This document shows, piece after piece, positions 10,278 to 20,495 of a stretch of DNA of 64,000 nucleotides. Both the position numbers and the translations under genes were made by a program. The stretch covers positions 12,640,707-12,704,706 of the forward strand of contig OZ023182.1 in NCBI GenBank assembly GCA_963995505.1. The letters run 5' to 3'. Position 1 is the first letter of the stretch. Each line of letters begins with the position of its first letter. Source of the DNA: Hypericum androsaemum (taxonomy: Eukaryota; Streptophyta; Magnoliopsida; Malpighiales; Hypericaceae). The notes beneath the pieces are model-generated. The model saw nothing but the letters and a program-made list of their open reading frames with translations, searched no databases and had not been told where the DNA came from.

Positions 10278-10525
10278 AAACATAGAGACTAACTCAAACC
10301 AATATCACTACACATGCAAACCAATATCACTTCACATACAAACCAATATCACTTCATATGTAAACCAGTGTCTTGCAAACCAATATCACTTCACATGCAA
10401 ACCAATATCACCTGATAGGTTATTGACCATCAGATTTAAAGATAATCAAATCTGAAGGCCCAAAATGTAGTCCCCACCTATGGACAAACTTTCTTTAGTC
10501 CCCACTCAATCCGATCTCGGTCCGG
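10278..10525 (-). repeat. About 250-bp repeat with 22-bp subarray, copy A
   Basis: Read on the minus strand, it starts with gtggggactaaag, passes a ttgtcc...ggtggggact segment and an imperfect inverted pair around aaatctgatggtcaataacc, then has about six 22-base units of the gatattggtttgcatgtg type, and ends near ggtttgagtta. Copy C at 58865-59125 has the same order on the plus strand. The first half alone recurs at 13545-13660. It is probably a MITE or a terminal segment of a larger DNA transposon. Confidence 0.7.
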
Positions 10526-10740
10526 ATGGTCAAGAATGTGGGCCATTCCGGACTCAATCTGAGCTCAAAAATGTATTAGCTGTTGTCACTAATGTTTGCA
10601 GCATTATTCGGAGTAGATTTCAATTGGTTGATTTTGGAGAATACAATATACACGCAAATTATAATCAGACGGCTGAGAAGTTTAGGTAGGAGAAGAGGAC
10701 CAATTTTGGTAAACAATTCTTCCGTTCTCATTGCTAAGAA

Positions 10741-11353
10741 TAATGTTTTAAAAATCGCAGTTTGACCGGCAGTCTGACCGGTCAGATCGCTATCCAGGAC
10801 TAAACTCGAGTCAATTTTTACCTAAAACCCAGCAAGCAGTTCGACTGGCCAGAATTTGGTCGGACCGTCGAGTCAGGTACTTCCGGGTGACCCGGTTCAC
10901 CCGGATGACACAAATTTGTATTTATTTTTTTCATTTTTTCGGATTTAATTTAGAAAAAAATATCAACTTTCACGCTCGGAGCGTATACATCACTTTTGGA
11001 TCACAACAAATTTATATTTTTAACAATTCTCGATAATATACCAACTAAGTTAATCGAATTGGACTAATATGTCGAATAAGAAAATTTGTATAATCATCTT
11101 CTTGTACTTCTAGACTTGTTTAATTCATGTTTGAACACTTAGTTTAGATAAATTGTATAACAAAGTTGCGAAATATTTGAACTTATTTTGTATTTTATCT
11201 TTTTTATGATAAATTAAATTTATTAAACCTCATTTAATAATATTAATATAAAATAGAAGTCTCGGTCCGACCAATAGTCTGACCAGTCCGACCAGATAAA
11301 CAATAAATTTTGAGAATTCTGGGTGGCCTTCCGGGTCAGTTTTTAAAATATTG
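10741..11353. mobile_element. hAT-type MITE, copy 1 (613 bp)
   Basis: The ends are inverted: taatgttttaaaaatcg on the left and, on the minus strand at the right, caatattttaaaaactg. The 8-bp direct repeat gctaagaa flanks it at 10733-10740 and 11354-11361. The inside holds mixed accgg/ccggt words near both ends and an AT-rich centre, with no coding capacity. A second copy with its own target duplication lies at 34343-34935. An 8-bp duplication points to hAT. Confidence 0.85.
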
Positions 11354-11499
11354 GCTAAGAATATGCCAAGGAAATATAAAAACTCGGTACATGATTTCAA
11401 TGGTATAAACAATGAGGACTGCTCATTTTATTTTTGTAATAGCTAGTAACTATATCTAATTATATAATAATGCACATATTGAAGAAACTCATAAAGTTT

Positions 11500-12935
11500 T
11501 GATTAAGTACAAATGAGAATTTGGTTAGATAAGTTAGAAAAGGCTAAACATACTTAGTGCACAGGATACTAAACTTAGATATTGAGAATGCGAGTGTATA
11601 TTAAGAGAACAATCATAAACTTAATAGAGTGTCTAAATAGAACTGAGTGTTAGGCGAGTGGCGTAGTTCCTTAACTTAACTTATTTGGTCTTAAAGTCAT
11701 AAACATAAACACAGTGCATAATATATCTTAGAGTTCATCACATCGATTAGAATTTACAATTCAACTCGAGAAAAACCAGATTTGTGACTTTAGTTACTGA
11801 GTAAATCGTAAGTCTAGTTCATGTCATTAGTTTAAGTGACTTGGTTATGTTAGATTAGTTCATGTCATTAGCTTAATTGACTTAGTTACGATAGGTTTGA
11901 TGTGACTAGTTGCTTTATGATTATCTCAAGGGCACTTCAAACTTGAATATCGCCAAGACCAAGAAGGAGAGAAGTTTAAGGCTTTTATCTAGTGTATAAG
12001 CCTTATAATCAAGCTTGGTAATTCGTTGGTTTATAAGATTTTCAGTCAGCCTGAAAAGGGCAAACATAAGGAAGATATTTTAAACCAATCACGACAGTCA
12101 ATAAGGAGAAATTTCTGACAAAGACGGTTTACTCTATTGTCTGATGAACAATTGCTTAAATTTGAGATTATGTTAAGCTAACATAACCTGATACAATAGA
12201 GAAAATAGGAGGGCTTTCATGTCTTTGTTAAACATATTTACGGATCAAAAGGTCTCCAAATTAAAGGGTCAACTCACCTAGCCTTGGATGGAGAGATAGC
12301 CTCGGTTGTCAAGCAACCTTTACCCACCAACGGCTATATCTGACGTGGACTTAAATGAGAGAATTTTTTTGAAGACTTGCTTGGCAAGAAAGTTGAAAGC
12401 AAAAAGAGAAGGAGCCAAGACTCTATAAATACATGTTGAAGGCAACGAAGGAAGTAACTCTTTTATCGATGAAACATTCAAAGATACAAACTCAAGAGAT
12501 GAGCTAAATTCCATACATTCAAGAGAAAGTTAAGATCACCATAGTAAGACAAATATCAAATATATAAAATCATTGTCTTAGAATACTTGTTCAACTTCTG
12601 TGTAAAGATTAGTCGAGTTTATTTGTGAAAGCAACGATTGAAAAAGTCTCTAGATAGCCTACAAATCTAGAAGTTTGTGGCTAACCGGAGTCCGTCAAAT
12701 CTACCAGTTATAAGGTTTCAAGTTAGCCAAGAAAATTTGAGGTATACTCTTATTGTTTTTGTTCGAAGTAATAAAAAGACGAGAGGATGATTGAAAAGTG
12801 GACATAGGCTCAAGTGGACTTGAGGCAAACTACTATACATCTGGTGTCACATATCTCTACCCCTACTCTTGAATACACTAATAGGCGAAGTGCCAAAAAG
12901 TTAGTAAAATTGTTATCATTCTAATTCATCTCATT
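11500..12935 (+). other. Unassigned; possible old LTR
   Basis: A gene-free stretch with one promoter-like segment, ctctataaatacatg near 12420, followed by about 500 bases that resemble an R-U5 region. Direct repeats of the type aatagctagtaa...tatatctaattat stand on both sides (about 11430 and 12970-13080). This would fit an old solo LTR or other insertion, but no TG...CA ends with a target duplication could be fixed. Confidence 0.3.
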
Positions 12936-12939
12936 TTTA

Positions 12940-13083
12940 GGTTGCTTATTGAAACTACATTTTTTTAAATAGCTAGTAATTATGTAATAGCCCATAATTA
13001 TATCTAATTAAGGTTGCTTATTGAAACTACATTTTTTTAAATAGCTAGTAATTATGTAATAGCCCATAATTATATCTAATTAT
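12940..13083 (+). repeat. 72-bp tandem duplication
   Basis: Two almost identical 72-base units beginning ggttgcttattgaaactac (12940-13011 and 13012-13083). They are AT-rich and non-coding, and the near identity implies a recent event. Confidence 0.9.
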
Positions 13084-13225
13084 AATAGTCATACAGTAAT
13101 TATAATAGCCAAATAAAATACATGAAGTAACTACTTTTATTCTAAATATTTATTAAATTAATTAATCTTTATATGAGACCATGTAAACTATAAAAAATAA
13201 TAAGTGTACTATGTTTCAGAGCATA

Positions 13226-13445
13226 ATGTACCATTGCTCGTCGCATGGTACACTACTGCTCGCTCCATGAAGTATCATTACTCGCTACAAGGTGTACCAA
13301 TGTTTGCTGCATGACGCATTTGCACGTTAAATGGTGTACCACTGTTTGCAGCATATGTATCATTACTCGCCGCATGGTGTACTCATTACTTGCTGCTTTC
13401 TGTACCACTATTCGTTGCATTTGTATCTTTACTTGCCGCATATAT
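13226..13445 (+). repeat. Degenerate 22-bp array (about 10 units)
   Basis: Units alternate between ggtgtaccactgtttgcagcat-like and tgtatcattactcgccgcat-like forms. Lengths are 20-23 bases, centred on 22. The sequence is unrelated to the 9.0-kb array although the period is the same. Confidence 0.75.
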
Positions 13446-13544
13446 ACCATTATTCGCTAACAGAATAATGATGTACTATTGCTCGCTACAAAGAGTACTA
13501 TTACTCTAGCGAGGAGGAGGTAGTGGAAGAGTAGGATGGATTGA

Positions 13545-13660
13545 GCTGGGACTAAAGAAATCTTGTCCCTAGGTGGGGACTAGATTTTGGACCATCAGAT
13601 TCGTTTGTAAAAAAAAATCTTCAAATCTGATGGTCAATAACCAATCGAGGTATTTTTGAC
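13545..13660 (+). repeat. Terminal-type motif, copy B
   Basis: Matches the first half of the 250-bp repeat: ggactaaag, then ttgtcc, aggtggggacta, a ccatcagatt...aatctgatgg inverted pair and ggtcaataacc. It lies in opposite orientation to copy A and is directly followed by the CUE-gene fragment, so it may be the left terminus of a gene-capturing transposon. Confidence 0.6.
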
Positions 13661-13699
13661 TTTTTGACACAAGAAAGATACCAATTAATACTAATTAAA

Positions 13700-14078
13700 C
13701 ACAATCCACCATCTCCCACGTCTCTTCCTTTTCTTCTTCTCTCTCCCCCTCCTCCGTTTCCAAATACAAGAGGCTCTGTTTCACTTCTTCTTCGTCTCTT
13801 TCCTTCAACCCATTCTCGTCTCGCTCCTTGCATCTCGTCCTTCAGTTCACCTTCTTTTTCCCCGACATGGACAAGTAGGTGAGAGTTTGGGGCTCCTTTT
13901 TGTGTGTGACCCAATTAGAATGTGGTGGTAATCGATGTAATTTTGAGGTCTTTTTTGTTGTAGGTTCTGAAGAGGGCGCTAGAGGAATGTAGGGACGATT
14001 TGGACTCTGCCATCAAGAGCTTGAATGTGCTTCATCTTGGGTCGGTGAGGCCCAACAATGTGCCCACTGCTCCTCAAG
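13700..14078 (+). pseudogene. Captured CUE-domain gene fragment (exons 1-2)
   Basis: Exon 1 ends in sequence reading FFFPDMDK followed by TAG (13873-13875), where related plant proteins have Gln; the gtgagag donor follows at once. The intron is 88 bases and ends ttgttgtag. Exon 2 (13964-14078) reads VLKRALEECRDDLDSAIKS then LNVLHLGS, and ends cctcaag with donor gtacaag. This is the ubiquitin-binding CUE-like helical motif known from plant CUE-system proteins. The pyrimidine-rich start (13720-13860) looks like the original 5' coding and UTR region. Everything after exon 2 is missing. The fragment sits between copy B and the 22-bp arrays, as in Pack-MULE style capture. The premature stop and lost 3' part make it non-functional. 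Confidence 0.65.
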
Positions 14079-14284
14079 GTACAAGTGTTGGGATTTTTTA
14101 GGTTTCGGGTCGTTAGGGTTAGCTGCGGTCTACCTCGAAGGCTCCTCCAACTCAGGTTTGCCTTCACTGCCTTTATTTTTTAGTTGAGTAGTTCGTTGCG
14201 CCCTCCCGATCTTGTCCAAATCTCCACGCCTGCCACCGGGCTTTGGCTCCTTCACCGGTCGCCCAGGGGCTTTGGTTTATGTCT

Positions 14285-14995
14285 GTGTTGATATTGGTTT
14301 TAAAGTATATGGATATTGGTTTAAAGTTGTATGTATATTGGTTTAAAGGTGTAGCAAAATTAGTTTTGAGATGTAAATGATATTGGTTTTAAGGTGTAGT
14401 GATATTGGTTTTTAGCTGTATTGATATTGGTTTTCAGCTATATAGATATTAGTTTTTTGTTGTATAGATATTAGTTTTAGTATGTATTGATATTTGTTTT
14501 TAGCTATCTTGATATTGGTATTTAGTTGAATTGATATTGGTTTCAGCCTATAATGATGTTGGTTTGATTACGTATTGATATTGGTTTGAGTCTAAATTGA
14601 TATTGGTTTTAGTCTGTAACGATATTGGTTTGAGTACTTATTGATGTTGGTTTTGGTCTGTAATGATATTAGTTTTATTCTGTTTTGATATTGGTTTAAG
14701 TTTGTATTGATGATACGACTAAATATTCTCGAATTTTTAATTGATAACATTATGGAAAGTTCAGCATTAGACACTTGCAACATTCAACTTTTGGTCAATC
14801 TTCTGCTCTTTACAAAATTCAAGTTCATAATTGGTTTAGTGGTCGATTCAAGTCTACCTCCAAAGGATTCATTTCTTATATTGATATTGATTTTTAGCTG
14901 TCTTGATATTGGTATTTAGTTAAATTGATATTGGTTTCAGCCTATAATAATGTTGGTTTGAATAAGTATTGATATTGGTTTGAGTTTGTATTGAT
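14285..14995 (+). repeat. 22-bp array, gatattggttt type, plus orientation
   Basis: About 20 units of exactly or nearly 22 bases (gatattggttttaaggtgta plus two bases) run from 14285 to about 14715, and five or so more at about 14880-14995. Units diverge mostly in their second half, while the gatattggttt core is kept. An inverted counterpart occupies 15590-16660. Confidence 0.85.
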
Positions 14996-15170
14996 GATAC
15001 GATAAAATATTCCAAAAATCTTAATTGATAACACAATGGCAAGTTCAGCATTAGATAGTTGCAACATTCAACTTTCGGACAATCTTCTGTTCTTTACAAT
15101 ATGCCAAGTTTATAATTGGTTTATTGGTTGATTCAAGTCTATGTCCAAACGATTCTTCTCTTGTATTGTA
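14700..15170 (+). repeat. About 286-bp direct duplication
   Basis: The segment starting gtttgtattgatgatacga at about 14700 recurs at about 14986. It includes the gttcagcattagac and caacattcaactttcgg blocks, and both copies end near gattcaagtctacc/gtcc. It spans the boundary between array and spacer. Confidence 0.8.
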
Positions 15171-15257
15171 TCCTCGATCGAGACATCGGTACATCCATTT
15201 TTTTCTTTCTGTTTTGCCTTCTTGTACTTTACCATTGCTTTTTCACGACCAACCTCA

Positions 15258-15925
15258 CTACAACTTTTTCAATCTCTTCCTTGACTTGTTCGGATTCCGT
15301 TTCTTGATAGATTTACCAAATGCTTTCGTTTTTGACTGGACATCATCGGCTTGTTGTAATTGTGGCATTGGTGTACCTTCATATGAAAATGTTGCACTGT
15401 TTAATATAAAGAATAACAAACAATCAAGTAACAAATGACAAATAACAAACAATCCTCTAGTGTGTACCCTCCACTTTGTTCATTACAATCGGTAAGCTCA
15501 GATTCTTGACAAAGTCTTCCATCTGAATAAGTATCGTTAGTTGACGTACTGCTAACAATCACGGCAATATGCAATAGAATATGAATGCACATGCAAACCA
15601 CTATCACATCAAATGCAAACCAATATCAAGTCATCTAAAAACCAATATCAATTTATTTGAAAACCAACATATATCCAACTGCAAACCAATAATATTACAT
15701 CTAAAAACTAATATCAATGCAAATGCAAATCAATATCAATGCAATTGCAAACCAATATCAATGCACATGAACATGATATTGGTCGACATTTGCTAGTTCT
15801 AATTGAAAGTACGACCAAATAATAAAATATAATAGTTAAGTTAAAATTTCAAAAAAAAATTTACCTCCAATTTCTTGATTACAATCGGCAACATCACATT
15901 CTTGTCCAAATATTTCATCCATGCT
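15258..15925 (-). pseudogene. Duplicated exon-like segments, unknown family
   Basis: On the minus strand two short coding-like segments align with each other. At 15925-15862 MDEIFGQECDVADCNQEIGG runs into a gtaaat donor; at about 15540-15465 the counterpart is SDGRLCQESELTDCNEQSGG. A third piece (15400-15258) is basic, reading GKSIKKRNPNKSRKRLKKL at its end. The acidic, Cys-containing motif followed by a basic stretch reminds me of FAR1/MULE-transposase relatives, but no DNA-binding or DDE core is present, so I leave the family open. They lie between two inverted 22-bp arrays, as a transposon's internal part would. Confidence 0.35.
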
Positions 15926-16660
15926 TCGATTTTAATAAGTTTTGTTAGTTGTCATATCGCAACACCATAAAACCAATATCGATACACGTTAAAACTAATA
16001 TCACTATAGAAAAAAATTAATTTCAATACAGTCTAAAATCAATATCACTACAGCTACTAATCAATACTCACACACGTTAAAACCAGTATCAATACAGCTA
16101 AAAATCAATATCACTATTGCTAAAAACCAATATCAATGCAGCTTAAAACCAATATCAATACAGATAAAAACTAATATCAATAAAGCTACAAACCAATAGC
16201 ACTATAGCTAAAAAGCAATATCAATGCATTCTAAAACCAATATCAATACATCTATACACCAATATCAATAAAGCTACAAACTAATATCGATACACATTAA
16301 AACCAATATTACTACAGAAAAAAACTAATATCAATACAATCTAAAACCAATATTACTACAGCTACTAACCAATATCAATATAGCAAAAAATTAATATCAA
16401 TACAGCTATAAATCAATACGCATACACGTTAAAACTAATATATCTACACCTAAAAACTAATATCAATGCAGCCTAAAACCAATATCAATGCAACCTAAAA
16501 CCAATATCAATATAGCTAAAAATTAATATCACTGCATCTAAAATCCAATAGCAATGAAGCTAAAAACCAATTTTGCTACATTTTATATCTCAAAACTAAT
16601 TTTGCTATAGCTAAAAATCAATATCATTAAAGCTAAAATACTAAACGTACAAATAATCAT
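15590..16660 (-). repeat. 22-bp array, inverted orientation (about 48 units)
   Basis: On the plus strand the units read aaaccaatatcaatacagct plus two bases, the reverse complement of the 14.3-kb array. Period 22 is held over most of about 1 kb. Together with that array it forms a large inverted-repeat structure centred near 15.3 kb, compatible with the subterminal repeats of a DNA transposon. Confidence 0.85.
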
Positions 16661-17960
16661 GATCAATGATAAAAATAATATCTAGTCGACTTCCTAGTAA
16701 AACCAATATCCATAAATAATCACGACCAAAGGAAAGCACGAATAAATAATCACATAAAATACTAATCGCACCTTTAAACTACTAGACGAATGAATAACTT
16801 GGCCAATATAATACTATATTCCGTACCTTTAAACAACTACAACTCAAATTTTATTAGAAAAAAACTAGACGTACCTTTAATATAGCAGTAGTTGTAGTTG
16901 ATTTAATGTAAAATACTAAAAATACTATCATATGTATCTTGAATTTTATTTGACGTAGCCCATGGAATGAGAATGAGAATGAACGTCGTTTTTTGGTTTA
17001 GTATTTTTTTTGGCATTTAGTTTAGAGAAAAAAATAGCTGTTAGGATTTTATAGGATGAGCTGAATATGAAGAGTCATTCCTTACATGAATTCAAAGAGT
17101 CCTTCACATCCTTTAAGTCTATTAGTGGTTTTTTTTTTACCTTTTGTGAAGTTTCCATAATTTTTAATATAGGTTTTTAGCTTCTATTGGTTTGACAATA
17201 TTATCTCTTATTATTTTATTAATACCTAAATTATCATCATATCCCTTTTAGTCCACAAAATTAGGGACTATCCTTGTCCTCTCCAAATCCCTCTCCAGAG
17301 TAGAGGAAGGGTAGCGGAGAAATGAGTGTATGAGCTTTGGATCGACACCCGAAAATCATATCATTTTTTAAACAACACAAATTGACCCTTGGAGTCTCGA
17401 AGCACGCGAAAAGGTGTCGGGGATTTGGTGAGAAAATTTACCTTTACTTCTTTTAAGGACTTTAGTTACACCCAACCCAAGAAATGAACCACATTGGGTT
17501 GGCAGTTCATACTATTTCTATTTTCTCTTAATTATTATTATTATTTATACTAAAAACAATTTATTATCATTATTAAAAACTACCAGTTTTTCAGGTCGAA
17601 TTGCAATCGGCAGAACAGAACGGGTCGCTATTCAGATTGTTTAAAAAAAATGCTCGATGCCACTGTCTTGACTCTTGATGCGGCTAAACAAGATGACTGT
17701 AGCATGTCAGGACATATATGGAAACTTAAATAGCTCTGCACCGGTATCGCAAGTCGTTGCTCATCTATCAACAGAGATTCCATTTACAACTTCCTACCCC
17801 AACTTGATAATGATTCTGGAAGAACCATGATGATCTGTCGCTCAACTTTCTTCAACACGGCAATATAGACAACGAATAGATACTCGTCACGCCTTTATAC
17901 TGACCACGAATGAACCTGTTGAATGAGTTTAAGCAGAGTCAGGAAACCAAAAGTCCGGTG
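16661..17960. other. Spacer without recognised gene
   Basis: AT-rich, with gtccacaaaattagggacta near 17250. This resembles the gtcccc motifs of copies A-C but could not be matched as a terminus. No reading frame could be assigned. Confidence 0.45.
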
Positions 17961-18463
17961 AGATAGTGTTTACTTGTCAGCAAACTTCATAACAGAGCAC
18001 AAGGAACATGACAGGATAATGCGTATTGCTACCGATTTGAGAGGAATCAATAATGTAAAATTAACTCCTACGAGATTATCCCAATCTAGCAATGCCTCAC
18101 GATATCATGCAAATAAACGTCAAGGACACAGGGAAGTGGAAATTTGTCCTGCATGGATCATGTACCTATTACTGTGGCCTCAACCAAGGGCTACAAAATA
18201 AAGCTGAGCACAAAAGTGAATTACAGCTTAATTAGGACTGAACTGACTAGTGAATTTAACTTAATTTCTTGAGCCTGTCTACAAGAATGCCAGCAGCAAT
18301 CAGCGATGTGCTGCAAAGAAACGGCAACTAAATAAACCACCCTTAAAAAAAGAAGTCACCCGAATGCAGATTGAAGGAATGAAGCTTAACACTAGAGAAC
18401 GATGTGATTTAGCAGAACCTAGAGGTATATAGTTCTTCAGAACCATGACTAGAGACCACTCAC
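17961..18463 (-). other. Possible 3' part of the TRAPP-like gene
   Basis: Directly downstream of the TRAPPC6 exon. On the minus strand a cttttctttgcag-like acceptor near 18310 precedes a short frame that could read SLIAAGILVDRLKKLS and then TAA at 18256-18258. This is not the C terminus I know for TRAPPC6, so it may be a chance frame or a fused exon. Confidence 0.25.
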
Positions 18464-18919
18464 ATGCTGGAAGATTTGATATGTCAGCAGAAACAGCGCA
18501 TGGGATTCCCAAATTAGAAAGAGCACCCCTTATAATCTCGTATGGGAAATACAAATGCATGCTAATCGCTTGAGTAGCTTTGTTATTTGCCATAGCGGAG
18601 GGATCAAGTGGCAACTCCCCATTCTCCACGGACGGGTCAAGCGACATTCGTGTGAGCCAACGGAACTTATTATCTTGCAATACAAACGTACCCTTCAAAA
18701 GCCAACCACGCAACAGACCCCTGAATCCCATTAGACCCCAAACAACATACAAAACAACATACAAAATGAGATAAACATAGACTGGCTGGCGAACAGCTTA
18801 CTCTATGGTTAGTCTTCAAGTTGTCGATCTGCTTCTTGAAAACCTCGGACCAGAAATCCTTGCATATGAACTTAATAGCCTCTAGATGATCACCAAACCA
18901 GGGCCGATCCATAGTGTAC
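18464..18919 (-). pseudogene. TRAPP complex subunit 6 (Trs33/TRAPPC6) gene remnant
   Basis: The two exons are 18919-18802 and 18692-18464. The first reads [18 protein letters not shown] and then [22 protein letters not shown], with acceptor ...ttag and donor gtaagc. The second reads [20 protein letters not shown] and later MHLYFPYEIIRGALSNLGIP, CAVSADISNLPA, with donor gtgagt. This is the conserved C-terminal half of the Bet3-family subunit Trs33/TRAPPC6, part of the vesicle-tethering TRAPP complexes at the Golgi and endosomes. The first about 60 residues and the last few (the SFVVR-like end) are not found nearby, although in-between splice sites are intact. A hAT MITE lies in what would be the upstream intron. 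Probably a truncated duplicate; a live gene with distant exons cannot be fully excluded. Confidence 0.75.
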
Positions 18920-18975
18920 CTAAGACATCCAAGAACCAAATTATTCTAAGCCAAAACAAAAAATCCATTTGACTC

Positions 18976-19745
18976 CTCTGTTGTCAATCTCAGATAGCGC
19001 CGCATAGCGACGACCCCTTAAAATACTATAGCAGTATAGCGGATATCCGCTATTATAAAGACTAAAAATCAGTGTACAAAGTAAACATAAATACTCAAAA
19101 ATAGAAAAATACACAAATTTAAAAAGATCAAAAGAACCATAGACAAACAAATTCAAGAAAATTACTTCAAGCTAATTTACTAGGCTCTTGTCATGGTTCA
19201 TTTGCCAATTTACTTCAAGCAAATTCACAACACATAGATAAATAGATCGATAAAGATGATCAAAAGCTCCAAAGAGAGCCAAATTTCTTCTTCTAAAGAG
19301 CTTCTCATCTCTTCTTCTCATCTGTTGATTCCTCACAATACCCATAACCAAATGGTCTCTAAATATTCTTAACATGTTACTAAAGCTGTAGGCCAGTTTA
19401 GTTATTCTTTCGATAGCCGAGAAGAAAGAAAGAGAGGGAGAATGGGAGAGAGAGGACTTATGTGTGAAAAACTTAGGACACCTACTTGATTTGGTTCACT
19501 TATTAAGGTACAAAATTATCTATATGCTCTCAATAAATAAATAAACATTTAAACACATTTGGGCATTTAAGGAATTTCCCATATAATCATGATAGCGGTC
19601 GCTAAACCGCTATTCGATTACTATTTGACAGCTATAGCGGCCGCTATAGTCCCGCTACAGCCGCTACTCTCCATAGCGGGTAGCAGCAACTTAGCGTAGT
19701 AGTAACCATAGTTTCCCCGCTATAGCAGCGCTATTGACAACAGAG
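18976..19745. mobile_element. hAT-type MITE (770 bp) beside the TRAPPC6-like exons
   Basis: Perfect 13-base terminal inverted repeats (ctctgttgtcaat) are flanked by the perfect 8-bp duplication tttgactc at 18968-18975 and 19746-19753. Both subterminal regions carry repeated agcgg/ccgct words such as tagcggccgctatag near 19630, typical of hAT subterminal motifs. No transposase is coded. Removing it rejoins a sequence that is also partly duplicated 900 bases upstream. Confidence 0.9.
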
Positions 19746-19750
19746 TTTGA

Positions 19751-19895
19751 CTCTACCCAGCCACAATCACAACCAACCAAACCGAACAAAAAAAAATCCA
19801 ATCTTTTCCTCCCCTAACGCATCCAAGAACCAAATCTTTCTTAGCCAAAACAAAAAACCCATTTGCCTCTACCCAGCCACAATCACAACCAACCA
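19751..19895 (-). repeat. 116-bp partial tandem duplication and GA tract
   Basis: The block ctctacccagccacaatcac recurs at 19751 and 19867. The block ccaagaaccaaat..cttagccaaaacaaaaaa at about 19826 also matches 18928-18967. A (ga)n tract follows at 19945-19962. On the minus strand this looks like a 5' UTR/promoter-like region for the TRAPP remnant. Confidence 0.6.
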
Positions 19896-19999
19896 CGCAC
19901 AGATCTCTTCTTCTATTTCGCCTCTGTATTCTTCTACTCTTCGAGGAGAGAGAGAGAGAGAGAGGAGATAAATGGACTTGGCCTACTTTGTACATTTAA

Positions 20000-20495
20000 A
20001 TAATGTGCCCAATATGAGGCCCATGACCCGGAGTTGTGAAAAGAGAAGTTAGTTTTTAAGATAAAATTTTGGATCAAAATCTTGTTTTTACTTATTACAG
20101 TTGATATTGATAGAGGTTGGGCTTTAAATTAAGAAGAATTAGCCTCAACCACTGCTTCGATTTTGATACATTATTACGGTGATTAATAAAGTATCATTTA
20201 GAATAGATTATTGAAGATTACATGGTGGTTGCTCGTATCGTATGCACTCTTAAGAGCTAAAAGTCGTTTTTCTTTCTTTGGTTGGGGAAAAAAAGAAGAA
20301 GAAAATTACCACTTCAAAAGAGAGAGCTTCAAGGACTAATACTAAACTCTCGGAAAGTCATTGCCAAATGTTAACAAAGTAACTTGGGAAAGACAGATTG
20401 GCTCTGCCTAAAACGTATTTACACAGTTGAATTCCCAATCAAGTTCTTTCCTGTAGTGTACTTTTTGAAGCCTATATAGGAAGAGAAAGGGACTA
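20000..20495. other. Intergenic, 3' flank of the GDSL gene
   Basis: AT-rich with no coding signal. It lies just downstream of the GDSL stop on the minus strand and probably includes its 3' UTR. Confidence 0.5.

Noticed and set aside
14285..16660. CRISPR-like repeat and spacer pattern in the gatattggttt arrays
   Set aside because: The 22-bp units vary gradually and are contiguous, without fixed repeats separated by unique spacers.
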